64,000 bases of DNA from Clostridium aciditolerans (GTDB lineage Bacteria; Bacillota; Clostridia; Clostridiales; Clostridiaceae): the NCBI RefSeq assembly GCF_016316925.1, contig NZ_JAEEGB010000009.1, positions 62,001 through 126,000 on the forward strand, read 5' to 3'. The position numbers were made by a program, and so were the translations under genes. Under the pieces are notes generated by a model. The model was given only the letters and a program-made list of their open reading frames with translations. It searched no databases and had not been told where the DNA came from. Positions 16,845 to 25,733 of the stretch are shown here, piece by piece. Numbering within the stretch: position 1 is the stretch's first letter; the number at the start of each line of letters is the position of its first letter.

Positions 16845-16859
16845 TTATCATTTTGATAA
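16845..16859. promoter_or_regulatory. Third palindrome, upstream of the sigma-54 regulator gene
   Basis: TTATCATTTTGATAA, 53 bp before the regulator's ATG. It could serve autoregulation or act as an additional enhancer site. Confidence 0.65.
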
Positions 16860-16912
16860 AAGTTGTATGAATTTTAAAATAAATTATAAATTAGAATAGA
16901 GAAGGGAGTACT

Positions 16913-18667
16913 ATGGAAGTTTCGATATTAAAGCATATACAAGACACTGTTATAAAATATGCAAATGTAATTTCTACTATAATAAAAGTTGAAGTCGAGA
17001 TTGTAGATAAAAACCTTATCAGAATTGCAGGTACTGGTATTTATAAGAATAGAATCAATGAGAATATATCAAAGAAAGGGTACATCTATAAACATACTTT
17101 AACAACAGGAGAAAATCACATTGTAAAAAACCCAGGAGCCCATTATCTATGTGAGGAATGTGTTGACAAAGATTGCTGTATTGAAAAAATGCAGGTATGT
17201 AATCCTATAAAGTTAAACAATGAAATAATAGGTGTAATAGGCCTAATTTGTTCAAATGAAGATCAAAAAGAACATCTAATTAGAAATTTAGACTTTTATT
17301 TGGAGTTTTTATCTCAAATAGGAGAGTTTATTAGCGCCAAGGCTTATGAATACTCAGAAAATAAACGAGATCAGATGATGGTAGAAGTTTTAAAGCAGGT
17401 TATCGATAGTGTAGATAAAGGTGTTCTAATCATAAATAATGATAGTGAAATTGTGCACATGAACAGTAGTGCTATGAAACAATTAAAGCTTACAGCAGCC
17501 CATCTAAATAAAGTAATAGATATAAATGCTACTAGTGAATATATAATGGGTGGAGAAATGTACACTATAAATGTAGATGGAAGAAAGATTAATCTTATGG
17601 GAAGATTGATACCAGTTTATCCTATATTGGGAGAATACGATAAGATATTTATTTTTAATGAGCTAAAGAAGGTAAAAACAGAAATATATGAAACAGCTTA
17701 TGCATGGAAACCTATTAAAACTGAGGATATTGCAGGAACATCTAGAGCTATGACACTGCTAAAGGAGAAAATAAAAAAGGTAGCATCCTCAAAGTCTACA
17801 GTGCTTATTACAGGGGAGAGTGGTACTGGTAAAGAGCTTATTGCAAGAGCTGTCCATTCAGAGAGTGATAGAAATGGCAAGCCTTTTATAGCAATTAACT
17901 GTGGTGCAATACCGGATACCTTGCTAGAGAGTGAGCTATTTGGGTATGTGAGAGGTGCATTTAGTGGCGCTGATCCAGGCGGTAGAATAGGGAAATTTGA
18001 ATTAGCTAATAAAGGTACAATATTTTTAGACGAAATAGGTGATATGCCACTTTATCTTCAAGTTAAGCTTTTGAGGGTTCTTCAAGAAAGAAAAATTGCC
18101 AGAATAGGTTCAAATCAACTTATAGAGCTAGATATCAGGGTGATTGCTGCAACAAACAAAGATATAAGAAAGCTTATAAGTGAAAATAAATTTAGAGAGG
18201 ATTTATATTATCGTCTTAATGTTATTCCAATGGAGATTCCACCTTTGAGAGCAAGAAGGGAAGATATTGAGCCTATAGCTATGAATATGGTGGAAAAGTA
18301 TAATAAGCTATTTGATAAATCTGTCCATTTAATAGATAATCAGGCAAAACAAATGCTTATAAATTACTCTTGGCCAGGTAATGTTAGAGAACTAGAAAAC
18401 ACAATAGAGTTTATGATAAATATGGCAGATGAAAGTGGAGTATTAAAGTTAGAAATGCTGCCTCAGAATATTGTAGATTATGAAAACACTGAGGACAGTG
18501 AGCAAAATCAAGAAAATGTTATAAGAAAACTTAAGGATATAGAAAAGGAATATATATTAAAAGCTATTGAGATTTATGGTGATGACACAAAAGGCAAACA
18601 AGCGGCAGCTAAGCAATTAGGAATTGGAATAGCTACTCTCTATAGAAAATTAGAAGGAATTAAGTAA
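16913..18667 (+). CDS. Sigma-54-dependent transcriptional activator of the purine/Se-hydroxylase locus
   Basis: A 584-aa enhancer-binding protein. Residues 1-145 form a sensor-like domain with a cysteine cluster (C80, C83, C88, C89, C96 in CEECVDKDCC...C); about 155-250 is PAS-like (VDKGVLIINNDSEIVHMNSSA). The AAA+ domain (about 275-500) has Walker A GESGTGKE (about 301-308), GAFSGA (about 348-353, Ser in place of the usual Thr), Walker B-type IFLDEIGD, and RVLQERKIARIGS. A Fis-type HTH closes the protein (GKQAAAKQLGIGIATLYRKLEG). Position between two -24/-12 promoters and 15-bp palindromes strongly suggests it activates both operons. AAGGGAG precedes ATG 16913. The inducer is unknown; a purine or redox/selenium signal is plausible. 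Confidence 0.93.
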   Translation: MEVSILKHIQDTVIKYANVISTIIKVEVEIVDKNLIRIAGTGIYKNRINENISKKGYIYKHTLTTGENHIVKNPGAHYLCEECVDKDCCIEKMQVCNPIKLNNEIIGVIGLICSNEDQKEHLIRNLDFYLEFLSQIGEFISAKAYEYSENKRDQMMVEVLKQVIDSVDKGVLIINNDSEIVHMNSSAMKQLKLTAAHLNKVIDINATSEYIMGGEMYTINVDGRKINLMGRLIPVYPILGEYDKIFIFNELKKVKTEIYETAYAWKPIKTEDIAGTSRAMTLLKEKIKKVASSKSTVLITGESGTGKELIARAVHSESDRNGKPFIAINCGAIPDTLLESELFGYVRGAFSGADPGGRIGKFELANKGTIFLDEIGDMPLYLQVKLLRVLQERKIARIGSNQLIELDIRVIAATNKDIRKLISENKFREDLYYRLNVIPMEIPPLRARREDIEPIAMNMVEKYNKLFDKSVHLIDNQAKQMLINYSWPGNVRELENTIEFMINMADESGVLKLEMLPQNIVDYENTEDSEQNQENVIRKLKDIEKEYILKAIEIYGDDTKGKQAAAKQLGIGIATLYRKLEGIK

Positions 18668-18682
18668 TTATCAATTTGATAA
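18668..18682. promoter_or_regulatory. Fourth palindrome, activator site for the ygeX operon
   Basis: TTATCAATTTGATAA begins at the base after the regulator's stop codon and lies 173 bp (centre to -24) upstream of the rightward sigma-54 promoter. Confidence 0.7.
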
Positions 18683-18718
18683 CGAAAAATGTAAAAAAAT
18701 AGATTATGAGTAAAAAGT

Positions 18719-18757
18719 ATGCATGGAGTAAAATGTAGATCCATGCATATTTTTTTG
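18719..18757 (+). terminator. Terminator of the sigma-54 regulator gene
   Basis: ATGCATGGA (18719-18727) pairs with TCCATGCAT (18740-18748), followed by ATTTTTTT. It separates the regulator gene from the ygeX operon. Confidence 0.8.
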
Positions 18758-18815
18758 TGTTTAAAAATTTTTTTATAATCTTAAAGTATTGATATTTGCT
18801 AATAGTCTGATTTTA

Positions 18816-18829
18816 TGAAAAAGTTTTCA
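18816..18829. promoter_or_regulatory. cre-like palindrome upstream of the ygeX promoter
   Basis: TGAAAAAGTTTTCA differs from a catabolite-response element of the TGAAANCGNTTTCA type mainly at the central C. It sits between the activator site and the -24 element. A near-identical motif precedes the rbs promoter at 39239. Confidence 0.4.
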
Positions 18830-18845
18830 TGAAAAAAATCGAGTT

Positions 18846-18862
18846 TTGGCACGCTAATTGCT
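18846..18862 (+). promoter_or_regulatory. Sigma-54 (-24/-12) promoter of the ygeX operon
   Basis: TTGGCACGCTAATTGCT; GG at 18848-18849 and GC at 18860-18861 with ten bases between. Predicted start near 18873, 34 nt before ygeX. Confidence 0.9.
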
Positions 18863-18906
18863 ATGAAGTAGTTGTGTAGAAAAAATCAAGGGAGAGAGGT
18901 ATTAAT

Positions 18907-20121
18907 ATGGACCGTAAAATACAATGGCAAGAAAATAATATGTTATCAAAGAATAATAAGGTATCTGTTGACTTTTTAGGACATGAAGAAATAAAGAAGG
19001 CTAGAAATTTTCATGAAAGCTTTCCGCAGTACTCAAGAACCCCATTAGTAGGATTAGATAACTTAGCAAAAAACCTAGGATTAGGTGGAATTTATATAAA
19101 AGATGAATCATATCGTTTTGGATTAAATGCATTTAAGGTTCTTGGAGGATCTTTTGCTATGGCTAAATATCTAGCAGAAAGATTAGACAAAGATATTTCA
19201 GAACTTAATTTTGAAAAACTTACTTCTGATGAAACAAGAAAAGAACTTGGAGAAATTACTTTTGTAACTGCTACTGATGGAAATCATGGTCGTGGAGTTG
19301 CATGGACAGCTAATCAATTAAAACAAAAATCAGTTGTATATATGCCAAAGGGATCATCATTAACTCGTCTAGAAAACATTCGTGCAGAAGGTGCTGAGGC
19401 ATCAATAACTGATATGAATTATGATGATGCAGTTAGATTAGGAGCAAAATATGCAGAAGAGCACGATGGAGTTATGGTTCAAGATACAGCATGGGAAGGA
19501 TATGAAAAAATTCCAACATGGATAATGCAGGGATATGGAACTATGGCATCTGAAGCTTTAGAACAGTTAAGAGAATTAAATATTGAAAGACCTACACATA
19601 TTTTTGTACAAGCTGGAGTTGGTTCTTTAGCAGGAGCTGTTCAAGGTTACTTTGCATCAGTATTTGGAGCTGAATGTCCAACTACTGTAATAGTAGAAGC
19701 AGATGAAGCAGCTTGTTTATACAAATCAGCAGTAGCTGGAGATGGAAAAGCTAGAGCAGTTACAGGAGATATGCCAACTATAATGGCTGGACTAGCTTGT
19801 GGAGAAGCTAACACTATAGGATGGGAAGTATTAAAAGGATATAGCAAAGTATTCGTATCATGCCCTGACTGGGTTTCAGCAAAGGGAATGAGAATGTTAG
19901 GTAACCCATTAAAAGGTGATAACAAGGTTGTTTCAGGAGAATCAGGTGCAGTTACAGCGGGACTTATAGCATCAATAATGACTAGAGAAGATATGAAAGA
20001 GCTTAGAGAAAAATTAAACTTAAATGAAAATTCAAGAGTACTTTTATTTAGTACAGAGGGAGACACTGATCCTGATAAATACAGAAGTATAGTATGGGAT
20101 GGAGAATACGGAAGCTACTAA
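18907..20121 (+). CDS. ygeX: Diaminopropionate ammonia-lyase
   Basis: PLP fold-type II enzyme that splits 2,3-diaminopropionate into pyruvate and two ammonia molecules, via 2-aminoacrylate. The 404-aa protein has the PLP lysine context DESYRFGLNAFKVLGGSFAM, the TATDGNHGRGVAW loop and QAGVGSLAGA phosphate-binding region. It is the first gene behind the sigma-54 promoter. In E. coli and gut anaerobes ygeX belongs to the anaerobic purine-degradation cluster, where it is thought to process a ring-opened purine product. GGGAGAGAGG precedes ATG 18907. Confidence 0.95.
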   Translation: MDRKIQWQENNMLSKNNKVSVDFLGHEEIKKARNFHESFPQYSRTPLVGLDNLAKNLGLGGIYIKDESYRFGLNAFKVLGGSFAMAKYLAERLDKDISELNFEKLTSDETRKELGEITFVTATDGNHGRGVAWTANQLKQKSVVYMPKGSSLTRLENIRAEGAEASITDMNYDDAVRLGAKYAEEHDGVMVQDTAWEGYEKIPTWIMQGYGTMASEALEQLRELNIERPTHIFVQAGVGSLAGAVQGYFASVFGAECPTTVIVEADEAACLYKSAVAGDGKARAVTGDMPTIMAGLACGEANTIGWEVLKGYSKVFVSCPDWVSAKGMRMLGNPLKGDNKVVSGESGAVTAGLIASIMTREDMKELREKLNLNENSRVLLFSTEGDTDPDKYRSIVWDGEYGSY

Positions 20122-20169
20122 TTAAAATAAGTTTAAAGTTAAAATAAAATGAAGGTGAGGAAAAGCAAT

Positions 20170-21357
20170 ATGCTAACTAATGAAAGAAAAGAACAATTAA
20201 CTAAATTATGTCAAGAATTATTACGTAATCCAAGCGTTTCTGGGGAAGAAGATAAAGTAGTAGAGGCTATAAAAAAAGCGTTTAAAGAAATGGGATATGA
20301 TGACTGTTTCGTAGATGCTTATGGAAACGTAATTGGACACATAAAAGGAAACAAACCAGGAAAATCAATACTATTTGATGGTCATATAGATACAGTTCCA
20401 GTTCCAGACGATTCAAAGTGGAAACATGCACCATTTGGTGGAGAAATAGAAGATGGAAAAATATATGGTCGTGGAGCTTCAGACATGAAAGGTGCAGTAA
20501 GTGCAATGATAGCTGCAGTATCATACTTTGCTGAAGATACAAAGAAAGATTTTGCAGGAGACCTTTATGTAGCAGGAGTTGTTCATGAAGAAATATTTGA
20601 AGGAATTGCTGCTCGTAAAATAAGTGAAGCTATAAATCCAGATTTAGTTGTAATTGGAGAAGCTTCAGAGCTTAACCTTAAGAGAGGACAACGTGGTCGT
20701 GCTGAAGTAGTTATAGAAACTTTCGGAAAGCCAGCACACTCAGCTAACCCAGAAAAAGGTATAAACGCTGTATATAAAATGTCAAAAATAATTGAAAAAG
20801 TTCAGGATATTGAAACTATAGAGCAACCAGTATTAGGAAAAGGAATACTTGTTCTTACAGACATAAAATCTTCTCCATATCCAGGAGCTTCAGTAGTTCC
20901 AGATTACTGTAAGGCTACTTTTGATAGAAGACTTCTTGTAGGAGAAACTAAAGAATCTGTACTTGCACCAGTTATAGCATTAGTTGAAGAGTTAAAGAAG
21001 CAAGATCCAGAATTAGATGCAAAGGTATCTTATGCTATAGGTAAAGAAAGATGCTTTACTGGAGAAGTTATTGAAGGAGAAAGATTCTTCCCAGGTTGGT
21101 TATATGATGAAGAGGATGATTTTGTACAAGCTGCTTACAAAGGATTAAAAGATGTTGGAATTAATCCAGAGATTGCACACTACTCATTCTGTACAAATGG
21201 AAGCCACTATGCAGGAGAAAAGGGAATAAAGACAATAGGCTTTGGTCCTTCAAAAGAAAATCTTGCACATACAATAGATGAATATATTGAGCAAGAGCAG
21301 TTATACAAAGGCGCAGAAGGATACTACGGAATATTAAAATCAGTATATAGTAAATAA
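20170..21357 (+). CDS. ygeY: YgeY family selenium-metabolism-linked M20 hydrolase
   Basis: A zinc-dependent amidohydrolase of the M20 peptidase family, 395 aa. Metal-binding motifs are visible: LFDGHIDTVPVPD (His and bridging Asp), YGRGASDMKGAVSAM, and VVHEEIFEG (Glu pair). The family is seen almost only beside selenium-dependent molybdenum hydroxylases. It probably hydrolyses an acyl or carbamoyl intermediate of purine breakdown, though the substrate here is inferred. I start at ATG 20170 because AAGGTGAGG lies 8 nt upstream; an ATG at 20149 lies ahead of that SD. Confidence 0.92.
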   Translation: MLTNERKEQLTKLCQELLRNPSVSGEEDKVVEAIKKAFKEMGYDDCFVDAYGNVIGHIKGNKPGKSILFDGHIDTVPVPDDSKWKHAPFGGEIEDGKIYGRGASDMKGAVSAMIAAVSYFAEDTKKDFAGDLYVAGVVHEEIFEGIAARKISEAINPDLVVIGEASELNLKRGQRGRAEVVIETFGKPAHSANPEKGINAVYKMSKIIEKVQDIETIEQPVLGKGILVLTDIKSSPYPGASVVPDYCKATFDRRLLVGETKESVLAPVIALVEELKKQDPELDAKVSYAIGKERCFTGEVIEGERFFPGWLYDEEDDFVQAAYKGLKDVGINPEIAHYSFCTNGSHYAGEKGIKTIGFGPSKENLAHTIDEYIEQEQLYKGAEGYYGILKSVYSK

Positions 21358-21372
21358 TGAAGGTGATTAATA

Positions 21373-22965
21373 ATGAGAACCATAATTAGAAATGGGTTAG
21401 TTATAGATGGAACAGGAGATAAGGCCTATAAGGCCGATCTCCTTATAGAAAATGACCGTATTGCAAAAATAGGTCAACTAGAAGAGAGTAGCATTGACAG
21501 AACAATTGATGCAAAGGGAATGATAGTGTGTCCAGGATTTATAGATACACATAGCCACTCTGACCTTAAAATACTTGTAAATCCTTTTAACGAGACAAAA
21601 ATAAGACAAGGTATAACAACAGAAGTTTTAGGACAAGATGGTATATCAATGGCACCGCTTCCAAAGCAGTATATAAGTCCTTGGAGAAAAAATCTAGCAG
21701 GATTAGATGGTGACAGCAATGAAATAGATTGGACATATGAAACTACTGACAACTATCTAAAAATGATGGAACAAAAGGGTATTGGATTAAACCAAAGTTA
21801 TCTAGTACCACATGGAAATGTTCGTATGGAAGTTTTAGGATTAGACAACAAACAACCAAATGCTGAAGAAATACAAAAGATGTGTGAAGTTACTAGAAGA
21901 GAAATGGAAGCTGGAGCTTATGGACTTTCTACTGGACTCATATATATGCCATGTGCATATTCACAGACTAATGAAATAATTGAAATGTGTAAAGTTGTAG
22001 CTGAGTACGATGGGGTATTTGTTGTCCATCAAAGAAGTGAAGCAGACACTATATTAGATTCAATGGAAGAAGTTATTGAAATAGGTAGAAAGTCTGGTGT
22101 AAAAATTCACTTCTCACACTTCAAGGTTTGTGGAAAGAAAAACTGGAAATATATAGATCAGGTAATAGAACTTCTTGAAAAGGCAAAGGCTGAGGGAATA
22201 ACAGTTTCCTTTGACCAGTATCCATATGTAGCTGGAAGCACAATGCTTGGAGTTATCCTTCCACCTTGGGCTCATGATGGAGGAACTGATAAGCTTCTAG
22301 AAAGACTTAAGAATCCAGAAATGAGAGCAAAGATGGTAGAGGATATGGAGAATGGTATACCAGGTTGGGATAACTTCGTTGACTTTGCTGGCATGGATCA
22401 AATTTTTGTTACAAGTGTAAAAACAGAAAAGAACGAGGATTTAGTAGGAAAGAGCTTAGTAGAAATAGGAGAAATAAGAGGTAAAAACCCTTATGATGCT
22501 ACCTTCAATCTTCTTTATGAAGAAGAAAATGCTGTTGGAATGGTAGATTTCTATGGTCTCGAAGAGCATGTAATAAAATTCCTAAATAGACCAGAGCAAA
22601 ATGTTTGTACAGATGGTCTTTTAGCAGGAAAACCTCATCCAAGAGTATTTGGAGCATTTCCAAGAGTTCTCGGAAAATACGTGAGGGAAGAGAAAGCGTT
22701 AACCTTTGAGCAAGCTATCTATAAAATGACAAAAAAACCTGCAGAGGCTTTTGGATTTAAAGAGAGAGGTACTTTAACAGCTGGCAATTATGCAGATATA
22801 GTTATATTTGATCCAGAAACTGTACAAGATAAGGGGACTTATGTGGATCCTATTCAGTATCCAGAAGGAATTCAATACGTCATTATAAATGGAAACGTAG
22901 TTATAGATGATGGAAAGTATGAAAAAGTATTAGCAGGCAAGGTATTAAGAAAAGCTAGGTCCTAA
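21373..22965 (+). CDS. N-acyl-D-amino-acid deacylase-like amidohydrolase
   Basis: A 530-aa amidohydrolase-superfamily enzyme. Metal-binding DTHSHSD follows the N-terminal beta domain; further ligand regions are VHQRSE and KIHFSHFKVCG; a late Asp lies in VCTDGLL. The closest named family is D-aminoacylase (N-acyl-D-amino-acid deacylase). In this operon its substrate is more likely an N-carbamoyl or N-formyl product of purine ring opening than an acyl-D-amino acid; that is inference. The E. coli ygeX-ygeY cluster does not, to my knowledge, contain this gene. AAGGTGAT precedes ATG 21373, 15 nt after ygeY. Confidence 0.85.
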   Translation: MRTIIRNGLVIDGTGDKAYKADLLIENDRIAKIGQLEESSIDRTIDAKGMIVCPGFIDTHSHSDLKILVNPFNETKIRQGITTEVLGQDGISMAPLPKQYISPWRKNLAGLDGDSNEIDWTYETTDNYLKMMEQKGIGLNQSYLVPHGNVRMEVLGLDNKQPNAEEIQKMCEVTRREMEAGAYGLSTGLIYMPCAYSQTNEIIEMCKVVAEYDGVFVVHQRSEADTILDSMEEVIEIGRKSGVKIHFSHFKVCGKKNWKYIDQVIELLEKAKAEGITVSFDQYPYVAGSTMLGVILPPWAHDGGTDKLLERLKNPEMRAKMVEDMENGIPGWDNFVDFAGMDQIFVTSVKTEKNEDLVGKSLVEIGEIRGKNPYDATFNLLYEEENAVGMVDFYGLEEHVIKFLNRPEQNVCTDGLLAGKPHPRVFGAFPRVLGKYVREEKALTFEQAIYKMTKKPAEAFGFKERGTLTAGNYADIVIFDPETVQDKGTYVDPIQYPEGIQYVIINGNVVIDDGKYEKVLAGKVLRKARS

Positions 22966-23001
22966 GACAACTTAATAATAGTTTAGCAAGGAGGCACAAG
23001 G

Positions 23002-24324
23002 ATGCTGTTAGTAGGTAATGGAAGATTAGTTACACAAAATAATAAAGCACCATACATTGAAAACGGTTGTGTAGCAATAGAAGAGAATATTATAAAAGAA
23101 TTTGGAAGTACAGCAGATATTAGAAAAAAATATCCAGATGCAGAATTCATAGATGCTAAGGGAAAAGTAATTATGCCTGGTATGATAAATACTCACATGC
23201 ATTTTTACAGCTCCTTTGCTAGAGGAATATCCTCAGCACCATCATATAATTTTGTAGAAATACTTGAAAATCTTTGGTGGAAGCTTGATAAAGTCCTTAC
23301 ACTTGAGGATGTAAAATATAGTGCCTTAATTACAATAATAGATTGTATAAAAAATGGAACAACTACTATATTTGACCACCATGCAAGCCCAATGGCTATT
23401 ACAAACAGTTTGTTTACAATGGCAGAAGCTTCAAAGGAAATGGGCGTTAGAAGTTGTCTTTGCTACGAAGTCTCAGATAGAGATGGAAAAGAAATAATGG
23501 AAGAAGGCATAAGAGAGAATGTTAACTTCATAAAACATGCTAATGCTGATGATAGCGACATGCTAAAGGGAATGTTTGGATTACATGCTTCAATGACACT
23601 TTCTAATGAGACAATGGAAAAATGTGCTGAGGCTATGGTTGGTTTAAATAGTGGATATCATATACACACTGCTGAAGGAATAGCAGATGTTTATGATTCG
23701 TTAAATAAATATGGTAAAAGAGTAGTTCAAAGACTTATGGATTTTAATATGTTAGGCGAAAAAACTATTACTCCTCATTGTATTCATGTAAACAATTTTG
23801 AAATGGAGATTTTAAAGGAATCCAAAACCAATGTAGTGCATAATCCTGAATCTAATATGGGAAATGCAGTAGGATGCGCACCTGTATTAGAAATGATGAA
23901 TAAGGGAATAACTGTAGGACTTGGCACTGATGGATATACTAGTGATATGTTTGAATCTATGAAGGTAGCTAATATACTGCACAAGCATAATCTTTCTAAT
24001 CCAAGTGTAGCATGGGGAGAAGTTCCTACTATGTTATTTAATAATAATAAAGCAATAGCGTCTAAGTATTTTGAGAAAACTCTTGGAAGTATAGAAGAGG
24101 GTGCTTATGCTGATTTAATTATAGTGGACTATACTCCGCATACTATAATGAATGAAAATAATTACAATGGTCATATTCTATTTGGAATGACTGGAAGAAG
24201 TGTTGACACAACTATAGTAAATGGAAAAGTTCTTATGAAGGATAGAGTAATAACAGGAATAGATGAAGAATTAATTTATGCTAAATCAAGAGAATTAGCA
24301 GCAAAATTATGGGATAGATTTTAA
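23002..24324 (+). CDS. ssnA: Putative aminohydrolase SsnA
   Basis: A 440-aa member of the amidohydrolase superfamily close to guanine/chlorohydrolase-type deaminases. Metal-binding motif GMINTHMHFYSSFARG, then FDHHASP, HIHTAEG, TPHCIHV and the distal Asp in GLGTDGYTSDMF. SsnA is a regular partner of selenium-dependent molybdenum hydroxylases and purine-catabolic genes, where it may deaminate a purine or aminated intermediate. AAGGAGGCAC stands before ATG 23002, 36 nt after the previous stop. Confidence 0.92.
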   Translation: MLLVGNGRLVTQNNKAPYIENGCVAIEENIIKEFGSTADIRKKYPDAEFIDAKGKVIMPGMINTHMHFYSSFARGISSAPSYNFVEILENLWWKLDKVLTLEDVKYSALITIIDCIKNGTTTIFDHHASPMAITNSLFTMAEASKEMGVRSCLCYEVSDRDGKEIMEEGIRENVNFIKHANADDSDMLKGMFGLHASMTLSNETMEKCAEAMVGLNSGYHIHTAEGIADVYDSLNKYGKRVVQRLMDFNMLGEKTITPHCIHVNNFEMEILKESKTNVVHNPESNMGNAVGCAPVLEMMNKGITVGLGTDGYTSDMFESMKVANILHKHNLSNPSVAWGEVPTMLFNNNKAIASKYFEKTLGSIEEGAYADLIIVDYTPHTIMNENNYNGHILFGMTGRSVDTTIVNGKVLMKDRVITGIDEELIYAKSRELAAKLWDRF

Positions 24325-24344
24325 TAAATTTATGGGGTGGAAAA

Positions 24345-25694
24345 ATGGTAGAAGAAAAAGTTAAAAATGATGTTGTTAATATTGCACCTGTTGATGAACC
24401 AATGAGTTTAGGGAAAGCATGGATATTTTCAATACAGCACGTATTTGCAATGTGTGCTGGTGCTGTGGCAGTGCCAATAATTGTAGGAGGTGCTGCAGGG
24501 CTGTCACCAGCGGAAATAGTTTTTCTTATCAACGCTGGATTATTTATGGCTGGTATTGCAACATTAATCCAAAGTGCTGGAGTTAAGGGATACCTAGGAG
24601 CTAAGATACCAGTTATAGAAGGTACAAGTTTCGCTGCTGTAGCAGCTATGGCAGCTATAGCTAGTACCTACAAGGGAAACTCAACTTTGGCTATGACAAC
24701 GATTTATGGAGCGGTAATTGCAGCTGGTTTAGTTGGAATTGTTTTAGCTCCATTATTCGGAAAATTAATAAGGTTCTTTCCTAAGGTAGTTACTGGTACA
24801 GTGGTACTTACAATAGGTATATCTCTATTACCTACAGCTGTTAAGTGGATAACAAATAGTGCGGTAAAGCCTGCAACTCCATCACAACTATATTTGGCTT
24901 TATCGGTTTTAGGAATAACATTATTACTATTTAAGATCTTAAAGGGAATTTGGAATAGTGCGGCTATATTATTTGGATTAGTTTTAGGAACAATACTTGC
25001 AGCTATGTTTGGAATGGTAGATTTTAAACCTGTTATGCAAGCTGGTTGGTTTAGTGTAAATATGCCTTTACACTTTGGAGCACCTAGATTTGATCCTTCA
25101 GCTATAATCTCCATTGGATTAGTTATGCTAGTGCTAATGACGGAATCTACAGGTAACATGATGGCTGTTCATGAAATGGTTGATAAGCCTGTAGAAGGAA
25201 AAAATATAACAAGAGGACTTATGGCAGATAGTATCTCAACTCTTCTTGCAGGTATTTTTAACAGTTTCCCACAAACACCATTTGCACAAAATGTAGGGTT
25301 AGTTAGTCTTACAGGTATTAAGTCAAGATTCGTAGCTATATATGCTGGAGTGATACTACTAGTTTTAAGTTTTATTCCTAAGTTTGGTGCATTAATCGTA
25401 GCTATACCGAAGCCAGTATTAGGTGGGGTTGGATTTGCTATGTTTGGTATGGTCTTGGTTGGTGGTATAAGAACTCTAGGAAAAGTTCAATATGACGGAA
25501 CTAAAAACGCAGTAATAGTTGCAGTTAGTGTAGGGCTTGCAATGATTCCAGTGGCAAATGACGGATTTTATCATAACTTTCCAAATTGGGTGCAAACAAT
25601 TTTCCATAGTGGTATAACTACAGGAAGCTTGGCAGCAGTACTTCTAAATATATTCTTTAATGAGATAGGGAAAAAGGAAAACAAACAAGCTTAA
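24345..25694 (+). CDS. NCS2-family uracil/xanthine permease
   Basis: A 449-aa integral membrane protein with about 12-14 hydrophobic segments. The NCS2 signature is visible: QHVFAMCAGAVAVPIIVGGA near the start, VIEGTSFAAVAAM, and NSFPQTPFAQNVGLVSLTGIKSRF containing the QNVG-type motif. It is expected to import xanthine or urate together with protons. Operon position between ssnA and the hydantoinase gene supports a purine substrate. A GGGGTGG SD precedes ATG 24345. Confidence 0.93.
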   Translation: MVEEKVKNDVVNIAPVDEPMSLGKAWIFSIQHVFAMCAGAVAVPIIVGGAAGLSPAEIVFLINAGLFMAGIATLIQSAGVKGYLGAKIPVIEGTSFAAVAAMAAIASTYKGNSTLAMTTIYGAVIAAGLVGIVLAPLFGKLIRFFPKVVTGTVVLTIGISLLPTAVKWITNSAVKPATPSQLYLALSVLGITLLLFKILKGIWNSAAILFGLVLGTILAAMFGMVDFKPVMQAGWFSVNMPLHFGAPRFDPSAIISIGLVMLVLMTESTGNMMAVHEMVDKPVEGKNITRGLMADSISTLLAGIFNSFPQTPFAQNVGLVSLTGIKSRFVAIYAGVILLVLSFIPKFGALIVAIPKPVLGGVGFAMFGMVLVGGIRTLGKVQYDGTKNAVIVAVSVGLAMIPVANDGFYHNFPNWVQTIFHSGITTGSLAAVLLNIFFNEIGKKENKQA

Positions 25695-25733
25695 CCAGCA
25701 GTAGTAGATAATGATTTGGAAGGAGATTTTTCA

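Noticed and set aside
23002-24324. SsnA gene called guanine deaminase
   Set aside because: The amidohydrolase motifs fit several deaminases and the selenium-locus context fits SsnA better; a specific substrate cannot be claimed.
24704-25159. Antisense reading frames in the permease and other purine genes
   Set aside because: Shadow frames of genes with clear motifs; no SD and no recognisable domains.
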